In this document: positions 22,390 to 30,428 of the stretch, one piece after another
Numbering within the stretch: the stretch's first letter is position 1
How the letters are laid out: each line of letters begins with the position of its first letter
NCBI RefSeq assembly: GCF_000014065.1
Contig: NC_008044.1
Coordinates: 1,387,501-1,451,500 of the forward strand
Direction of reading: 5' to 3'
DNA: 64,000 nt
From: Ruegeria sp. TM1040
GTDB taxonomy: Bacteria; Pseudomonadota; Alphaproteobacteria; Rhodobacterales; Rhodobacteraceae
Made by a program: the position numbers and the translations under genes
The notes under the pieces: model-generated
What the model saw: only the letters and a program-made list of their open reading frames with translations
What the model was told of the DNA's origin: nothing
Databases searched by the model: none

Positions 22390-24798
22390 TCAGAGTTCGG
22401 CCTCAGAGCCTGCTGCGCGACGTTCGAAGCGACTGATCATAGCCGTAATATCTGGGTCGCCGAGTCGGCCTTCCGCAGCCTTCAACTCATCCATAGAGGC
22501 ATCGAAAAAGCTGTATGACCCGGTTCGACGAAGATACTCCAAACCTAGCTCTGCATATGCGGACAGAATACTCTTATTGTTCGGAAACCTGGCGATACCC
22601 GTCGAAGCAAGTTCTTGGGCTTGCTCAAGAATAACAATTCTATCCTCATCGAGCAAACCAGGCGCACGAGCTGCTCGAGCAACCATCAACTTAATTTTAT
22701 AGCGATGGACGGGGCCGTCTGAGCCGAAGTCAAAGTTGAAGACGCGAATCTCCGTTTCCGCTTTCTCAAACTCACCTTGGTCGATGAGGTTCCTGATCAG
22801 CCGATGTCGCGGAACCCTCTCGCCTGGGGCCATGGATATCATTCGCCTCAATAGACGATTCTGCTCTTTCTTTTCGGGAATTCGTGAAATTCCGCCGTCG
22901 AGATTGCAAAGCTCGCGCAGGGTTCTAACCTCAATATCGTAGGACGGAGAAATGTTATCTATGACGTGATCAAGGAGGGATATTATCTGTTCGAGATCCC
23001 CAAATTTGTATCTAGTGACAATTTCTGAAATGACACCATGCCTGCACTTCCACCCATATATTCCTTTGCGTCGATCAACCGGATATTCTTCGACGATATC
23101 ATCCAAGGAAGTCAAAATATTTGAGATATTGCTCGCTTCAACGTTAAGCATGCGAACGGCAAGTTGGCGGTGGACGCGTACTCCGAGTGTCTCCATAGCT
23201 GCGACGTGTTTATAAATGTCCTGAGGGATGGCGTCCAAGCCAGCAAATTCTCGAAGGATGATATCGTCGAACGACTCAGACGCAAAAATGTTCTTCAGAC
23301 AAACAAACATGTCTGCTTCGCATCTATGCACCAACCGCCTTCTGCGCTCGCCTTTGTTGAATCCGCTAAAAGACTCCTCGACAAGCTCACGGATGCGCGG
23401 CTGTCGTTCAATTAAATTCAAGAGCCGGTCGATCTCATCTACAGACAGTTTTGAAAGCCAAAAATCCTTCCCACAACGATTGAAGTTTGGTGTTTTGCTT
23501 CGAGGTATCCAATTGCTTTTTGTTGAAACAGCAAGAATTTTCAGGTGCGGATTGTCATCTGCGACAAGCAGGTCCATCAGCTCATTAAGTTGGTGCAAAT
23601 GAGAATGTGCTTCGTCTACAAGCAGGACACCTAAGAGCTCACTTTCCTTGAGGTTTCCGGCAATCTTTCTCCAGTTGGCGACGCTAAGAGTATGTTCATT
23701 CACATGCTCCCAGGCCCTGAAGCCTGCGCGGCGGAGGAGTTGTAATGTCTGTCTGGCAGCGGTTGACTTGCCTACTCCGGCAGCCCCTAGAATAACCCCA
23801 GAAAGGGTACAAGGATCTTCAAAGTGTTTAGCAACCTCACGTGAGATATCGCGTTCGAATGTTAGGCCCGCTTCGACCTCTCGGTGAGTTGCAGGCCAGC
23901 CGTTGAACATCGAACTGACGTCGGCTTCGGCTCCATTGGAAACTTCCGACACTTCGACAATAGAGTTTGATATATGCGTGCCGATTAGCGCCTCGTCGTC
24001 TTTCGAAATCATGACGGGTGCGATCTTTGGCGGTCTTTTGTCGAGTCGCGTGAAGAACTCGTCAATTCCGCCGAAGACTACACGCAACCCTTTGCGTTCT
24101 TGAAGGAGCGCACGACTTTGGTTTTCAGAGTAGATCAGAAGTGTGATCTGACCAGGGGATAGCGCTTTTTCATTGATCTTTACAGCCCGCCTCACCAGAG
24201 TATCCATGTCTGGATCGGACAGTGATTGCCCAATTATCACAAGATCGGCACCTGCCAGATCGCCGCGCATCCGATCATAAAGCTGTTCTCGAAACTCTTC
24301 AGTATGATCGTAGTCATCCACAGTCAGGATAATTCTGCTATGATGGCCGGTTGAAATATCTTTTTCAATTGTCCCATGAATCTTAAATAGCTCGCAATCG
24401 TATTCTTCCTCATCTATATGGAAGTCAAAGTTAGAAGAATATACTCGACACCTCTTTTTGGCACTATCGAACGATTGTTCTACGAGAGTGTCATAGTTTG
24501 TAGTATAGATACTCTTCCACCTCCAGCGAGGGATTTTCATGAGTCCACCCTTCGGCTTCACATGTGGGAAAAATTTGCGCAAGTCATTAATGACCTGCCG
24601 ACGGCTTGACTTTTTTTCGGCCAAGAAGGTGATTTCGGACAGCTCAAGATCTTTTTCCAGGCTGTACTTTTCGGAGTAATGACTGATCAGTGAATCAACG
24701 CCTGGAGCCCCCGACGGGATTGATGCGCCTGCACCAAACAGAAGCACAGTTTTTTCAGGATCCACTTGGCCAATAAATTCATCCATTGAAACCGGCAA
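22390..24798 (-). CDS. SIR2-STAND protein, probable antiphage NADase with P-loop NTPase
   Basis: An 802-residue three-part protein. The N-terminal SIR2-like NAD-binding domain has LLFGAGASIPSGAP (residues 19-32), TTNYDTL with N101 and D103, and the catalytic His141 in FKIHGTI. A P-loop NTPase follows, with Walker A GAAGVGKST (338-346) and Walker B LLVDEAH (392-398), in the manner of STAND ATPases. The C-terminal 350 residues are helical and repeat-like, a sensor region in such proteins. SIR2-STAND proteins are known antiphage systems that destroy NAD on sensing a phage component. Here it is prophage cargo of lower GC than the phage genes. A defence role is inferred; the motifs are seen directly. 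Confidence 0.85.
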   Translation of the reverse strand: MPVSMDEFIGQVDPEKTVLLFGAGASIPSGAPGVDSLISHYSEKYSLEKDLELSEITFLAEKKSSRRQVINDLRKFFPHVKPKGGLMKIPRWRWKSIYTTNYDTLVEQSFDSAKKRCRVYSSNFDFHIDEEEYDCELFKIHGTIEKDISTGHHSRIILTVDDYDHTEEFREQLYDRMRGDLAGADLVIIGQSLSDPDMDTLVRRAVKINEKALSPGQITLLIYSENQSRALLQERKGLRVVFGGIDEFFTRLDKRPPKIAPVMISKDDEALIGTHISNSIVEVSEVSNGAEADVSSMFNGWPATHREVEAGLTFERDISREVAKHFEDPCTLSGVILGAAGVGKSTAARQTLQLLRRAGFRAWEHVNEHTLSVANWRKIAGNLKESELLGVLLVDEAHSHLHQLNELMDLLVADDNPHLKILAVSTKSNWIPRSKTPNFNRCGKDFWLSKLSVDEIDRLLNLIERQPRIRELVEESFSGFNKGERRRRLVHRCEADMFVCLKNIFASESFDDIILREFAGLDAIPQDIYKHVAAMETLGVRVHRQLAVRMLNVEASNISNILTSLDDIVEEYPVDRRKGIYGWKCRHGVISEIVTRYKFGDLEQIISLLDHVIDNISPSYDIEVRTLRELCNLDGGISRIPEKKEQNRLLRRMISMAPGERVPRHRLIRNLIDQGEFEKAETEIRVFNFDFGSDGPVHRYKIKLMVARAARAPGLLDEDRIVILEQAQELASTGIARFPNNKSILSAYAELGLEYLRRTGSYSFFDASMDELKAAEGRLGDPDITAMISRFERRAAGSEAEL

Positions 24799-25249
24799 TG
24801 CTCTACACCTCGCTTAAATTCTGATCCGAGAAGGATCCACCGCAAGACAACTAGAAAGGGAGAAGAGTTTCAAGCTCAGATGGCCAGCGCCTCTTAGGAA
24901 AACGCATCTCCAGAGCAAAACTGACTTTCACGTACACACGTTTCTGCACAACCTGTGGTGACAGGGATCAGGCAAAATAACGCGGGAGCTTGGTGCAACC
25001 CTCGACTCTGCCTTGCGTACTTCGCTCAGTGCGTGTCCGAAATCTGCGCACTGCTGCCGTTCGTGACAAGCGCAGCGAAGGTCGGCCCTCCGCCCGAGGT
25101 GTAGATCGATCATGTCTGCTTGGGGCTGGGACCCGCCCCTCCCGACCATGATGAGTCTCCAAGCATCGAATGGGGTTTTTTTACCCCACTTACCTTGACG
25201 GGGTAATATTACCCCACTACAGTCAATTCATCAACCGATGGAGGATTGA
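24799..25249. other. Long non-coding region carrying the integration-arm promoter
   Basis: About 450 bases without a supported gene between the leftward SIR2-STAND gene and the rightward early arm. Its right end (25171-25223) is the operator/promoter described separately. The left part (24800-25170) is moderately AT-rich near 24820-24860 and presumably contains the SIR2-STAND promoter; no clear pair of boxes was recognised. Confidence 0.5.
25171..25223 (+). promoter_or_regulatory. Repressor-controlled promoter of the rightward arm
   Basis: A sigma70-type promoter TTGACG (25195-25200), 17-base spacer, TACAGT (25218-25223) points to the gene at 25250. The spacer is filled by the perfect palindrome GGGGTAATATTACCCC (25200-25215). 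A second operator, TGGGGTTTTTTTACCCCA, lies upstream at 25171-25188. These match the operators beside the CI-like gene 7 kb away, so binding there would shut this promoter directly. Confidence 0.8.
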
Positions 25250-25519
25250 ATGCAAGACCTTACCCAAGCCGCTCGGCAAATCGCCGGTTCGCCCGAGGAG
25301 CACCTCGACGAAATCCACCTGTTTACATCCGCATGGGCAACAATGAAGGCCGCGCGCGGCCAGGGCTTCAACCCTGCGCGCTTGCGCCCTCAGCATCTGA
25401 TTGATCGCCCAGCGCCAACACCGGAGCCGACCGATATGGCTCTGGATCGTGTCGGGCAGAAGGTCCGCGCGATCATGGATGAACGGGGGATCCAGCCGCA
25501 CCGCCGCCATGCGGCGTAA
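25250..25519 (+). CDS. Small early phage protein, first gene of the repressor-controlled arm
   Basis: An 89-residue protein whose ATG follows GGAGGATTGA, an ideal ribosome site 27 bases after the promoter's -10 box. The sequence (MQDLTQAARQIAGSPEEHLD, then EIHLFTSAWATMKAARGQGF) is helical, with a low-complexity Pro-rich middle and basic C-terminus (DERGIQPHRRHAA). No family is recognised. As the first gene expressed when the repressor is lost, it may have an early regulatory or host-takeover role; this is inference from position. Confidence 0.65.
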   Translation: MQDLTQAARQIAGSPEEHLDEIHLFTSAWATMKAARGQGFNPARLRPQHLIDRPAPTPEPTDMALDRVGQKVRAIMDERGIQPHRRHAA

Positions 25520-25747
25520 TGCCCGACGCAGCCGCAATGCCCCTCCGTTCTTCGCGGTAAGCGCGGCGCATATCGGGCAGCCCCCACGGGCTCCACCCGC
25601 CCCAATATGAACACCACGCGGCAAGGTTTTGAGGATTGGCTTTGCCGCGCATTCCAGAGGTTTCGCACCCGTCTTGCGGTGCGGATCGGGCGCGGGCGGT
25701 TCAATCCTCCAAATTGCACGCCGCCCGCGCATTTACCGAGAGAGAGC

Positions 25748-26050
25748 ATGACCCCCTATTCCGCTGCCCAGATCCTGAAAGCCACGCCCCTACTCAACCG
25801 CGCGCGCAAATTTCGTGAGCTCGGCGGCAACATCTGGCGTCCAGATCATGACCCATGGGTTTATGAAGAAATGCTTTGGATGGTTGATCTTCACGGCATC
25901 CGCGTCGACGCGCCTACCAGAGGCCAAGCGATTTCGCTTTGGATCGAGGCAGCAATCAGCCGCACGACCAAACGCGCGACCGACGGTCGCCCAGATTGCC
26001 CGTTCAACGGCCAAGAAAGCGCGCCGTCCAAGATCCCCGTCGAGGCCTGA
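25748..26050 (+). CDS. Small phage protein, unknown
   Basis: A 100-residue protein from the ATG at 25748, preceded by GAGAGAG. The open frame extends upstream for 47 codons, but that part has antisense-like composition. The body (YSAAQILKATPLLNRARKFR, WVYEEMLWMVDLHGIRVDAP) is helical with conserved-looking Trp and Arg residues; the C-terminal 25 residues appear disordered. It lies in the rightward arm between the first early gene and the methyltransferase-like gene. Function unknown. Confidence 0.5.
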   Translation: MTPYSAAQILKATPLLNRARKFRELGGNIWRPDHDPWVYEEMLWMVDLHGIRVDAPTRGQAISLWIEAAISRTTKRATDGRPDCPFNGQESAPSKIPVEA

Positions 26051-26192
26051 AACCTGCCTCTGACCAACTGGCAGGGGTGATCGCACCCCTGCCCTTTTCT
26101 CACACCCTGCGGATAGTGCCGCAGCGCCCGGGGCCACGTCCACCACTCACGCGAACCAAAGCGCCCCGGGCAAAATTCCAAAGGTGATCCAA

Positions 26193-26879
26193 ATGGCAAA
26201 GATACTGATCGGTTGTGAAACCAGCGGCATCGCCCGGCGCGCCTTTGAGGCCCTCGGCCATGACGTCTGGTCTTGCGACATTGAGGCCGCAGAGGATGGC
26301 TCCAACCGCCATATCCGCTGCGACATTCGCGACGGTATACTTGACGAGGGCTGGGATCTTTTGACCGTGATGCACCCGCCTTGCACACGCTTGTGTCGTT
26401 CCGGCCGTCGCTGGATGAGTGGCCCCGGCAAGTGGACCCGCCCCCGTCAACTCCCAAAGGGGAAGACCTGGCAAGACATGCGCGACGACTTTGAGGAAGG
26501 CGTCAGTATTTTTACTGCTTGCTGGCGCGCTCCGATTGATCGGGTCGCTATCGAAAACCCGGTGATGAACGACCTCGCCAAAGATCGAATGCCCGCAGAT
26601 TTGCCAGCACCGCACCTTGTGCAACCGTTCTGGTTTGGTGAGCCGACCTATAAAGCGACAGGATGGTATCTGCGCGGCCTTTCACCCTTGGTCGAGACCA
26701 ACCGGCTCAAGGAGCCGGAACGCGGATCCGATGAGTGGAAGAAATGGAACCGTATTCATCGGATGTCGCCCAGCGCGGAGCGCACCCGACTGCGCAGCCG
26801 ATCCTTCCCCGGAATGATGGAAGCCGCCGCTCTGCAATGGGGCGACCAAGCATCAAAGCAATATGCCGCCGCGGCTTAA
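26193..26879 (+). CDS. C5-cytosine-methyltransferase-like phage protein
   Basis: A 228-residue protein from the ATG at 26193 (an ATG three codons earlier is also open; AAAGGTGA precedes). It shows the order of C5-methyltransferase motifs: a nucleotide-binding N-terminus ILIGCETSGIARRAFEALGH, an acidic motif II-like WSCDIEAAE, DIRD, the catalytic-loop-like MHPPCTRLC with a PPC cysteine, and VAIENP in place of ENV. It is too short to hold a normal target-recognition domain and motifs IX-X. It may be a minimal methyltransferase or a relative acting on nucleotides. Chemistry is inferred. Confidence 0.6.
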   Translation: MAKILIGCETSGIARRAFEALGHDVWSCDIEAAEDGSNRHIRCDIRDGILDEGWDLLTVMHPPCTRLCRSGRRWMSGPGKWTRPRQLPKGKTWQDMRDDFEEGVSIFTACWRAPIDRVAIENPVMNDLAKDRMPADLPAPHLVQPFWFGEPTYKATGWYLRGLSPLVETNRLKEPERGSDEWKKWNRIHRMSPSAERTRLRSRSFPGMMEAAALQWGDQASKQYAAAA

Positions 26880-26906
26880 TCCACGAACCAACCGAAAGGC
26901 CTAAAG

Positions 26907-27086
26907 ATGAATGCTCATACTGAAATCAAATCCGATCACGCGATTGAGTCTTTGACGGTTGGTATTGGCGCCCAATGCACTTCCCGCGCTGCTTTCTTGG
27001 ATCAGATCGAAGAGGCGGAGCAATACCGCGCGGATCCGAAATTCGCACCAAACGAAGGGAAGCTCTCGGTGCTGCGCACGGAATAG
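26907..27086 (+). CDS. Short phage protein (59 aa), unknown
   Basis: A short open frame starting at the ATG at 26907 after AAGGCCTAAAG and ending TAG at 27084-27086. The product (MNAHTEIKSDHAIESLTVGI, then a helical AAFLDQIEEAEQYRADPKFA) is acidic and helical. It fills the otherwise empty gap between the methyltransferase-like and excisionase genes, with a fair ribosome site, so it is probably translated. No function can be proposed. Confidence 0.5.
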   Translation: MNAHTEIKSDHAIESLTVGIGAQCTSRAAFLDQIEEAEQYRADPKFAPNEGKLSVLRTE

Positions 27087-27132
27087 TGCCCGTACATCAA
27101 ATAGAGCAGACCGACCGTTTAAGGACTCCCCC

Positions 27133-27336
27133 ATGGGACGAATCGCACAGATAGCAGTTGCCGAACGCACAGCGGCAAAGATGATGGACATGGCTCCGTC
27201 AGACTTTCGCCGATTGGTGCAGGCCGGATCTCTCCCCTCTCCAGTTCGTATCTCTGGCTTTGAGCGCTGGCGGGTGTCCGACCTTGAGTCAGTTTTGAAC
27301 GGCAACGCTATGAGCGAAGATGAGTTCACATGGTAA
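27133..27336 (+). CDS. Excisionase/AlpA-like HTH protein
   Basis: A 67-residue protein from the ATG at 27133, with AAGGA upstream. It has the MerR-like winged-helix layout of AlpA/Xis proteins: AAKMMDMAPSDFRRLVQAGS, then LPSPVRISGFERWRVSDLES. Such proteins bend DNA at attachment sites and direct the integrase toward excision. The stop overlaps the integrase start by 7 bases, the usual xis-int arrangement. Earlier open codons belong to the neighbouring 59-residue gene's region in another frame and are not used. Confidence 0.75.
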   Translation: MGRIAQIAVAERTAAKMMDMAPSDFRRLVQAGSLPSPVRISGFERWRVSDLESVLNGNAMSEDEFTW

Positions 27337-28331
27337 AGAAGTTGGAGCGAAAGTATGTGACGACCAAGACCGTCAAGGGTCGTGTCTACTATTATTTTCG
27401 GCGCGGAGAGACGTATCAGCGTCTTCCAAATGACCCTGACAGCCAAGAATTTGATGATGCTTATTGGGCCATCCGATCAGGGCGCGCGAAAAAAAAGGCC
27501 AAAACGACATTCGAGGCCCTGATTGTCAGCTACTACCAGACGCCAGAGTTCAGAGATCGAAAGCCCAGAGTGCAGCAAGAGTACAGACGCACGCTTGAGC
27601 TGATCAGAGAAAAGAACGGCCCCAAGGATTTCACCAAGCTGCGCAGGCGCGACGTTATTGCCGCTCGCGATGCGTATGCCGATACATGGCGTAAAGCAAA
27701 TGCAATGGTCGAGATGATTTCCATCCTATCGCGTCACGCCATCGATCTTGAATGGATTACAGCAAATCCAGCAAGCGGGGTGAAGAAGCTGACGGGGGGT
27801 GAATATGAGCCTTGGCCTGACGCCAAGCTGCAAGCCTTCGAGGCATTTTGCAAGAAACATGATCTCGAATGGGAATTGACTGCCTACATGCTGGGTGTGG
27901 GAACCGGTCAGAGAATCGGTGACGTGGTAGGTATGGAGTGGGCGCACTATGACGGCCAGTTCATCGCTGTCGTTCAAGAGAAGACAGCAGCGCGTTTGTG
28001 GGTAGCTTGTCCTACGTTCTTGAAGCGATACCTCGACGGCTTGCCGCGTAGAGGGCGCTTCATCATCGCGCAGTCACTGCACAAAGGAGTCGCGAAGCGG
28101 ACTATTCAGCAGCGCGTCATGGCCGTGCGCGAGAAAATCGGTGCTGTTGGCTATGTAATTCACGGATGGCGATACACCGCTGCGGTCCACCTGGCAGAGG
28201 CCGGTGCGAGCGATAGCGAGATCCAAGCTGTGACCGGTCACAAGACGCTTGAGATGGTCAAGAAATATCGAAGTCAAGCCAATCAGAAGCGCCTTTCAAA
28301 GTCCGCACAAGCGCGACGGACCAGAACATGA
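27330..28331 (+). CDS. Tyrosine-family site-specific integrase
   Basis: A 333-residue phage integrase. An N-terminal arm-binding region (VKGRVYYYFRRGETYQRLP) and a core-binding helical domain precede the catalytic domain, with R195 (GTGQRIGD), K218 (VQEKTAA), H278 and R281 (IHGWRYTA), H304 (VTGHKTLE) and nucleophile Y313 (MVKKYRSQ) all present. It should integrate and, with the upstream Xis-like protein, excise the prophage. It ends 95 bases from tRNA-Leu, the likely attachment gene. The catalytic set is complete, so it appears functional. Confidence 0.95.
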   Translation: MVKKLERKYVTTKTVKGRVYYYFRRGETYQRLPNDPDSQEFDDAYWAIRSGRAKKKAKTTFEALIVSYYQTPEFRDRKPRVQQEYRRTLELIREKNGPKDFTKLRRRDVIAARDAYADTWRKANAMVEMISILSRHAIDLEWITANPASGVKKLTGGEYEPWPDAKLQAFEAFCKKHDLEWELTAYMLGVGTGQRIGDVVGMEWAHYDGQFIAVVQEKTAARLWVACPTFLKRYLDGLPRRGRFIIAQSLHKGVAKRTIQQRVMAVREKIGAVGYVIHGWRYTAAVHLAEAGASDSEIQAVTGHKTLEMVKKYRSQANQKRLSKSAQARRTRT

Positions 28332-28426
28332 ACAGAACGAGAAAGCGGGAAACTAAATGGGAAACTCGACAAACGCCGCAAAAGTTGGCTTTCCCTAGGG
28401 TCTAGATTTTTTGTTTGGAAACAATG

Positions 28427-28511
28427 TGGTGCGGGTGAAGGGACTTGAACCCCCACGCCTTGCGGCGCCAGAACCTAAATCTGGTGCGTCTACCAATTCC
28501 GCCACACCCGC
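28427..28511 (-). tRNA. tRNA-Leu (anticodon UAG), likely prophage attachment gene
   Basis: On the minus strand an 85-base cloverleaf: acceptor GCGGGTG (28505-28511) pairs with CACCCGC, the anticodon stem-loop CCAGATTTAGGTTCTGG gives TAG, a long class II variable arm follows, then the T-loop GGTTCAAGTCC. CCA is encoded at the 3' end (28427-28429). The 3' end faces the integrase gene, as expected if the phage attachment core overlaps the tRNA 3' part and restores it on integration. Confidence 0.93.
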
Positions 28512-28725
28512 AGTGAGAGGCTATTTGTCAGCCTCGCTTCGGAATGTAAAGAGCTTTTGGGGAGAACGCGACGTGAATTGCCTCGATAATCTTCTGCAAT
28601 CTGGGGTGGTTGCCTCACTGCATAGGTGTCCACCGCTAGCCTACTGAAAGCGGATGAGAAATCACCAGAACTGAGGATCAATTCGCTTGCCGAGGTCAGC
28701 CGGTCAGTGGTAATGAACCCCTGTC

Positions 28726-28799
28726 GCGGGTGTAGCTCAATGGTAGAGCAGCAGCTTCCCAAGCTGACGACGAGGGTTCGATTCCCTTCACCCGCTCCA
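28726..28799 (+). tRNA. tRNA-Gly (anticodon CCC)
   Basis: A 74-base cloverleaf with acceptor GCGGGTG/CACCCGC, D-arm GCTCAATGGTAGAGC, anticodon loop TTCCCAA (CCC), T-arm GAGGGTTCGATTCCCTT and an encoded CCA end. It lies 214 bases from tRNA-Leu on the opposite strand. The two share the same acceptor-stem sequence. Confidence 0.93.
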
Positions 28800-28882
28800 A
28801 ACTCCCCCTGACCTCTATCGTACCTCGTCTGCCGCCGCTGGAACGGCTTGCGTTTGCGTGGGTTTCGAAATAGGCCAGTGCC

Positions 28883-29356
28883 ATGGAACCTCGATTTCTC
28901 ACCCCGCTCACCGCCGAAGAACAACGCGCGTATGGCCTGTCAAATCCCGCGCCCATGGCAATGGCGGACCGGGTTCGGTTCTCTGAAATCGACATCCTGC
29001 AGCATGTAAACAACAAAGCCTATCTCGACTGGTTCGAGGCGCTTCGGGTGAACTACTACAACAGCCATTTTCGCCATCATTTCAATGGCGAAGAGCCACG
29101 TCATGTGGTGCGCAACGCGGATATTCACTATCTGCGCGAGATGGTGCTCGGGGAAACCTATATCACCACTGCTCGGGTTCTGTCGTTCCGGCGCACCTCT
29201 TATGTGCTGGAACAGCAGATATGGTCCGGCGATCTTCGCGCCAGCATGGTCGGGGTGATGGTGTTTAGAACCGCGGACGGCAGCGCCGGCTATCCGATCC
29301 CGGAGAGCCTGACGCAGCAGTTTGTCGACGTTGATGGGGCGACGCAGGCAGGCTGA
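28883..29356 (+). CDS. Acyl-CoA thioesterase, hotdog fold (4-hydroxybenzoyl-CoA thioesterase type)
   Basis: A 157-residue protein. The signature VRFSEIDILQHVNNKAYLDW holds the catalytic-type Asp and the HVNN motif of the 4HBT/YbgC hotdog family. It is followed by the helix FEALRVNYYNSHF and strands around YLREMVLGETYITTARVL. It should hydrolyse an acyl-CoA thioester in the cytoplasm; the substrate cannot be read. It is a chromosomal gene beyond the prophage attachment tRNA, pointing toward the convergent pgl gene. Confidence 0.8.
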   Translation: MEPRFLTPLTAEEQRAYGLSNPAPMAMADRVRFSEIDILQHVNNKAYLDWFEALRVNYYNSHFRHHFNGEEPRHVVRNADIHYLREMVLGETYITTARVLSFRRTSYVLEQQIWSGDLRASMVGVMVFRTADGSAGYPIPESLTQQFVDVDGATQAG

Positions 29357-29386
29357 GCACCTCCCTGCGGCAAGATCATCGAGGGC

Positions 29387-30058
29387 TCAGGCAGCCCAAT
29401 GGACCTCACATTCAGACAGGACAGCCTGAATCGGCGCTTCTTCTGGCGGCAGGCTTTGCGCGCGTTCCAGCGCCTCGCGTTTGTCCGCACCAAAAATCAC
29501 CAAGTGTTTTGCCATAGCGGCGTCCAGGACCCGTGCGGTCAGCGTGATACGCGGCTCGGGTTGGCTATCGGGACGCATTACGGCAAGCTCTGGCGCGTCT
29601 GCGGCCAGCGCGGCCTCGAGCCCGGAAACGCCCGGAAAGAGGCTGGCCGTGTGCATGTCCGTGCCCATGCCCAAGAGCGCAACTCCAAGGCCACCCTGCC
29701 CGCGCACCTCTTCGCAGAGCGGCGCGATCGCGTCGTTTGGCTCAAGCCCTGTTTTGTAAAACGGCAAGAACCGGGCCTCGGACGCACGGTTGGTCAAGAG
29801 CCGATTGCGGATCAGCTTTGCGTTCGAGCGATCGCTGTCCTCTGGAACCCAACGCTCGTCCGAAGCCATCACGCAGACATTGGCCCAATCGAGCTCAGCA
29901 GCGCAGAGGTCGTCGAATATCGGGCCCGGAGTGGTGCCGCCAGCGACGGCGATGGCGGCGTGCCCATCGTTCAAAAGCTGGGTTTTCAGATCCCCGGCAA
30001 TCCGATTGGCAACCGAGATCGAGAGCATCTCTCTATCCGGATATTCGTTGAAATACAT
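29387..30058 (-). CDS. pgl: 6-phosphogluconolactonase
   Basis: A 223-residue enzyme that hydrolyses 6-phosphogluconolactone in the pentose-phosphate/Entner-Doudoroff route. The family motifs are present: AIAVAGGTTPGPIFDDLCAA near the N-terminus, VMASDERWVPEDSDRSNAKL (catalytic-region D-E-R-W), and LLGMGTDMHTASLFPG. Length is typical. It converges with the thioesterase gene. The zwf partner often found beside it is not in view. A usg gene lies upstream on the same strand, separated by 100 bases. Confidence 0.92.
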   Translation of the reverse strand: MYFNEYPDREMLSISVANRIAGDLKTQLLNDGHAAIAVAGGTTPGPIFDDLCAAELDWANVCVMASDERWVPEDSDRSNAKLIRNRLLTNRASEARFLPFYKTGLEPNDAIAPLCEEVRGQGGLGVALLGMGTDMHTASLFPGVSGLEAALAADAPELAVMRPDSQPEPRITLTARVLDAAMAKHLVIFGADKREALERAQSLPPEEAPIQAVLSECEVHWAA

Positions 30059-30158
30059 GACACTGCTCCTGAAACTTGAGGTCGCATCCCGCAGGATGAA
30101 ATCGTCTGTTCAAAACAGTGTCACAGCTTGCCGCAAAGGCCAAGCCATCGAACCGGAT

Positions 30159-30428
30159 CTAGTTGATGTAGAATTCGCCGACGACGTTTCGCCATTCCCC
30201 GGCGGAAACCATCTTGCGATGCGCAAAGCGAACGTGATGAAGGGCTCCTTCTATCTCTTCCTGCCAGAACTCGATGAAGGAAAACAATCGTGGGTGGTCC
30301 GGGGCGAGATCATAGTCTTGCCAGACGAAGGTGTTCAAGACATGGGCGTAGTCGGGCATTCTGTAGGTCAATTCGGCCGTTGTGAGCCCATATCCCTTGA
30401 GCATCAATTCTGTCTCTGATGGCGCCAT
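30159..30428 (-). CDS. usg: Usg family protein
   Basis: An 89-residue protein beginning MAPSETELMLKGYGLTTAEL and carrying TYRMPDYAHVLNTFVWQDYD and IEFWQEEIEGALHHVRFAHR. These are the conserved blocks of the small Usg family of alphaproteobacteria, named for its position upstream of genes in pseudomonads. Its biochemical role is not established. It is divergent from gyrA. Confidence 0.85.
   Translation of the reverse strand: MAPSETELMLKGYGLTTAELTYRMPDYAHVLNTFVWQDYDLAPDHPRLFSFIEFWQEEIEGALHHVRFAHRKMVSAGEWRNVVGEFYIN

Noticed and set aside
25223-25732. Leftward 169-codon open frame opposite the first early gene
   Set aside because: The rightward gene has an ideal ribosome site and a strong operator/promoter; the leftward frame has neither and is Arg/Cys-rich.
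28490-28924. Leftward 144-codon open frame
   Set aside because: It runs through tRNA-Gly on the wrong strand; the Gly-Asn-Arg-Thr-Leu-Val-Val stretch is the common translation artefact of tRNA genes.
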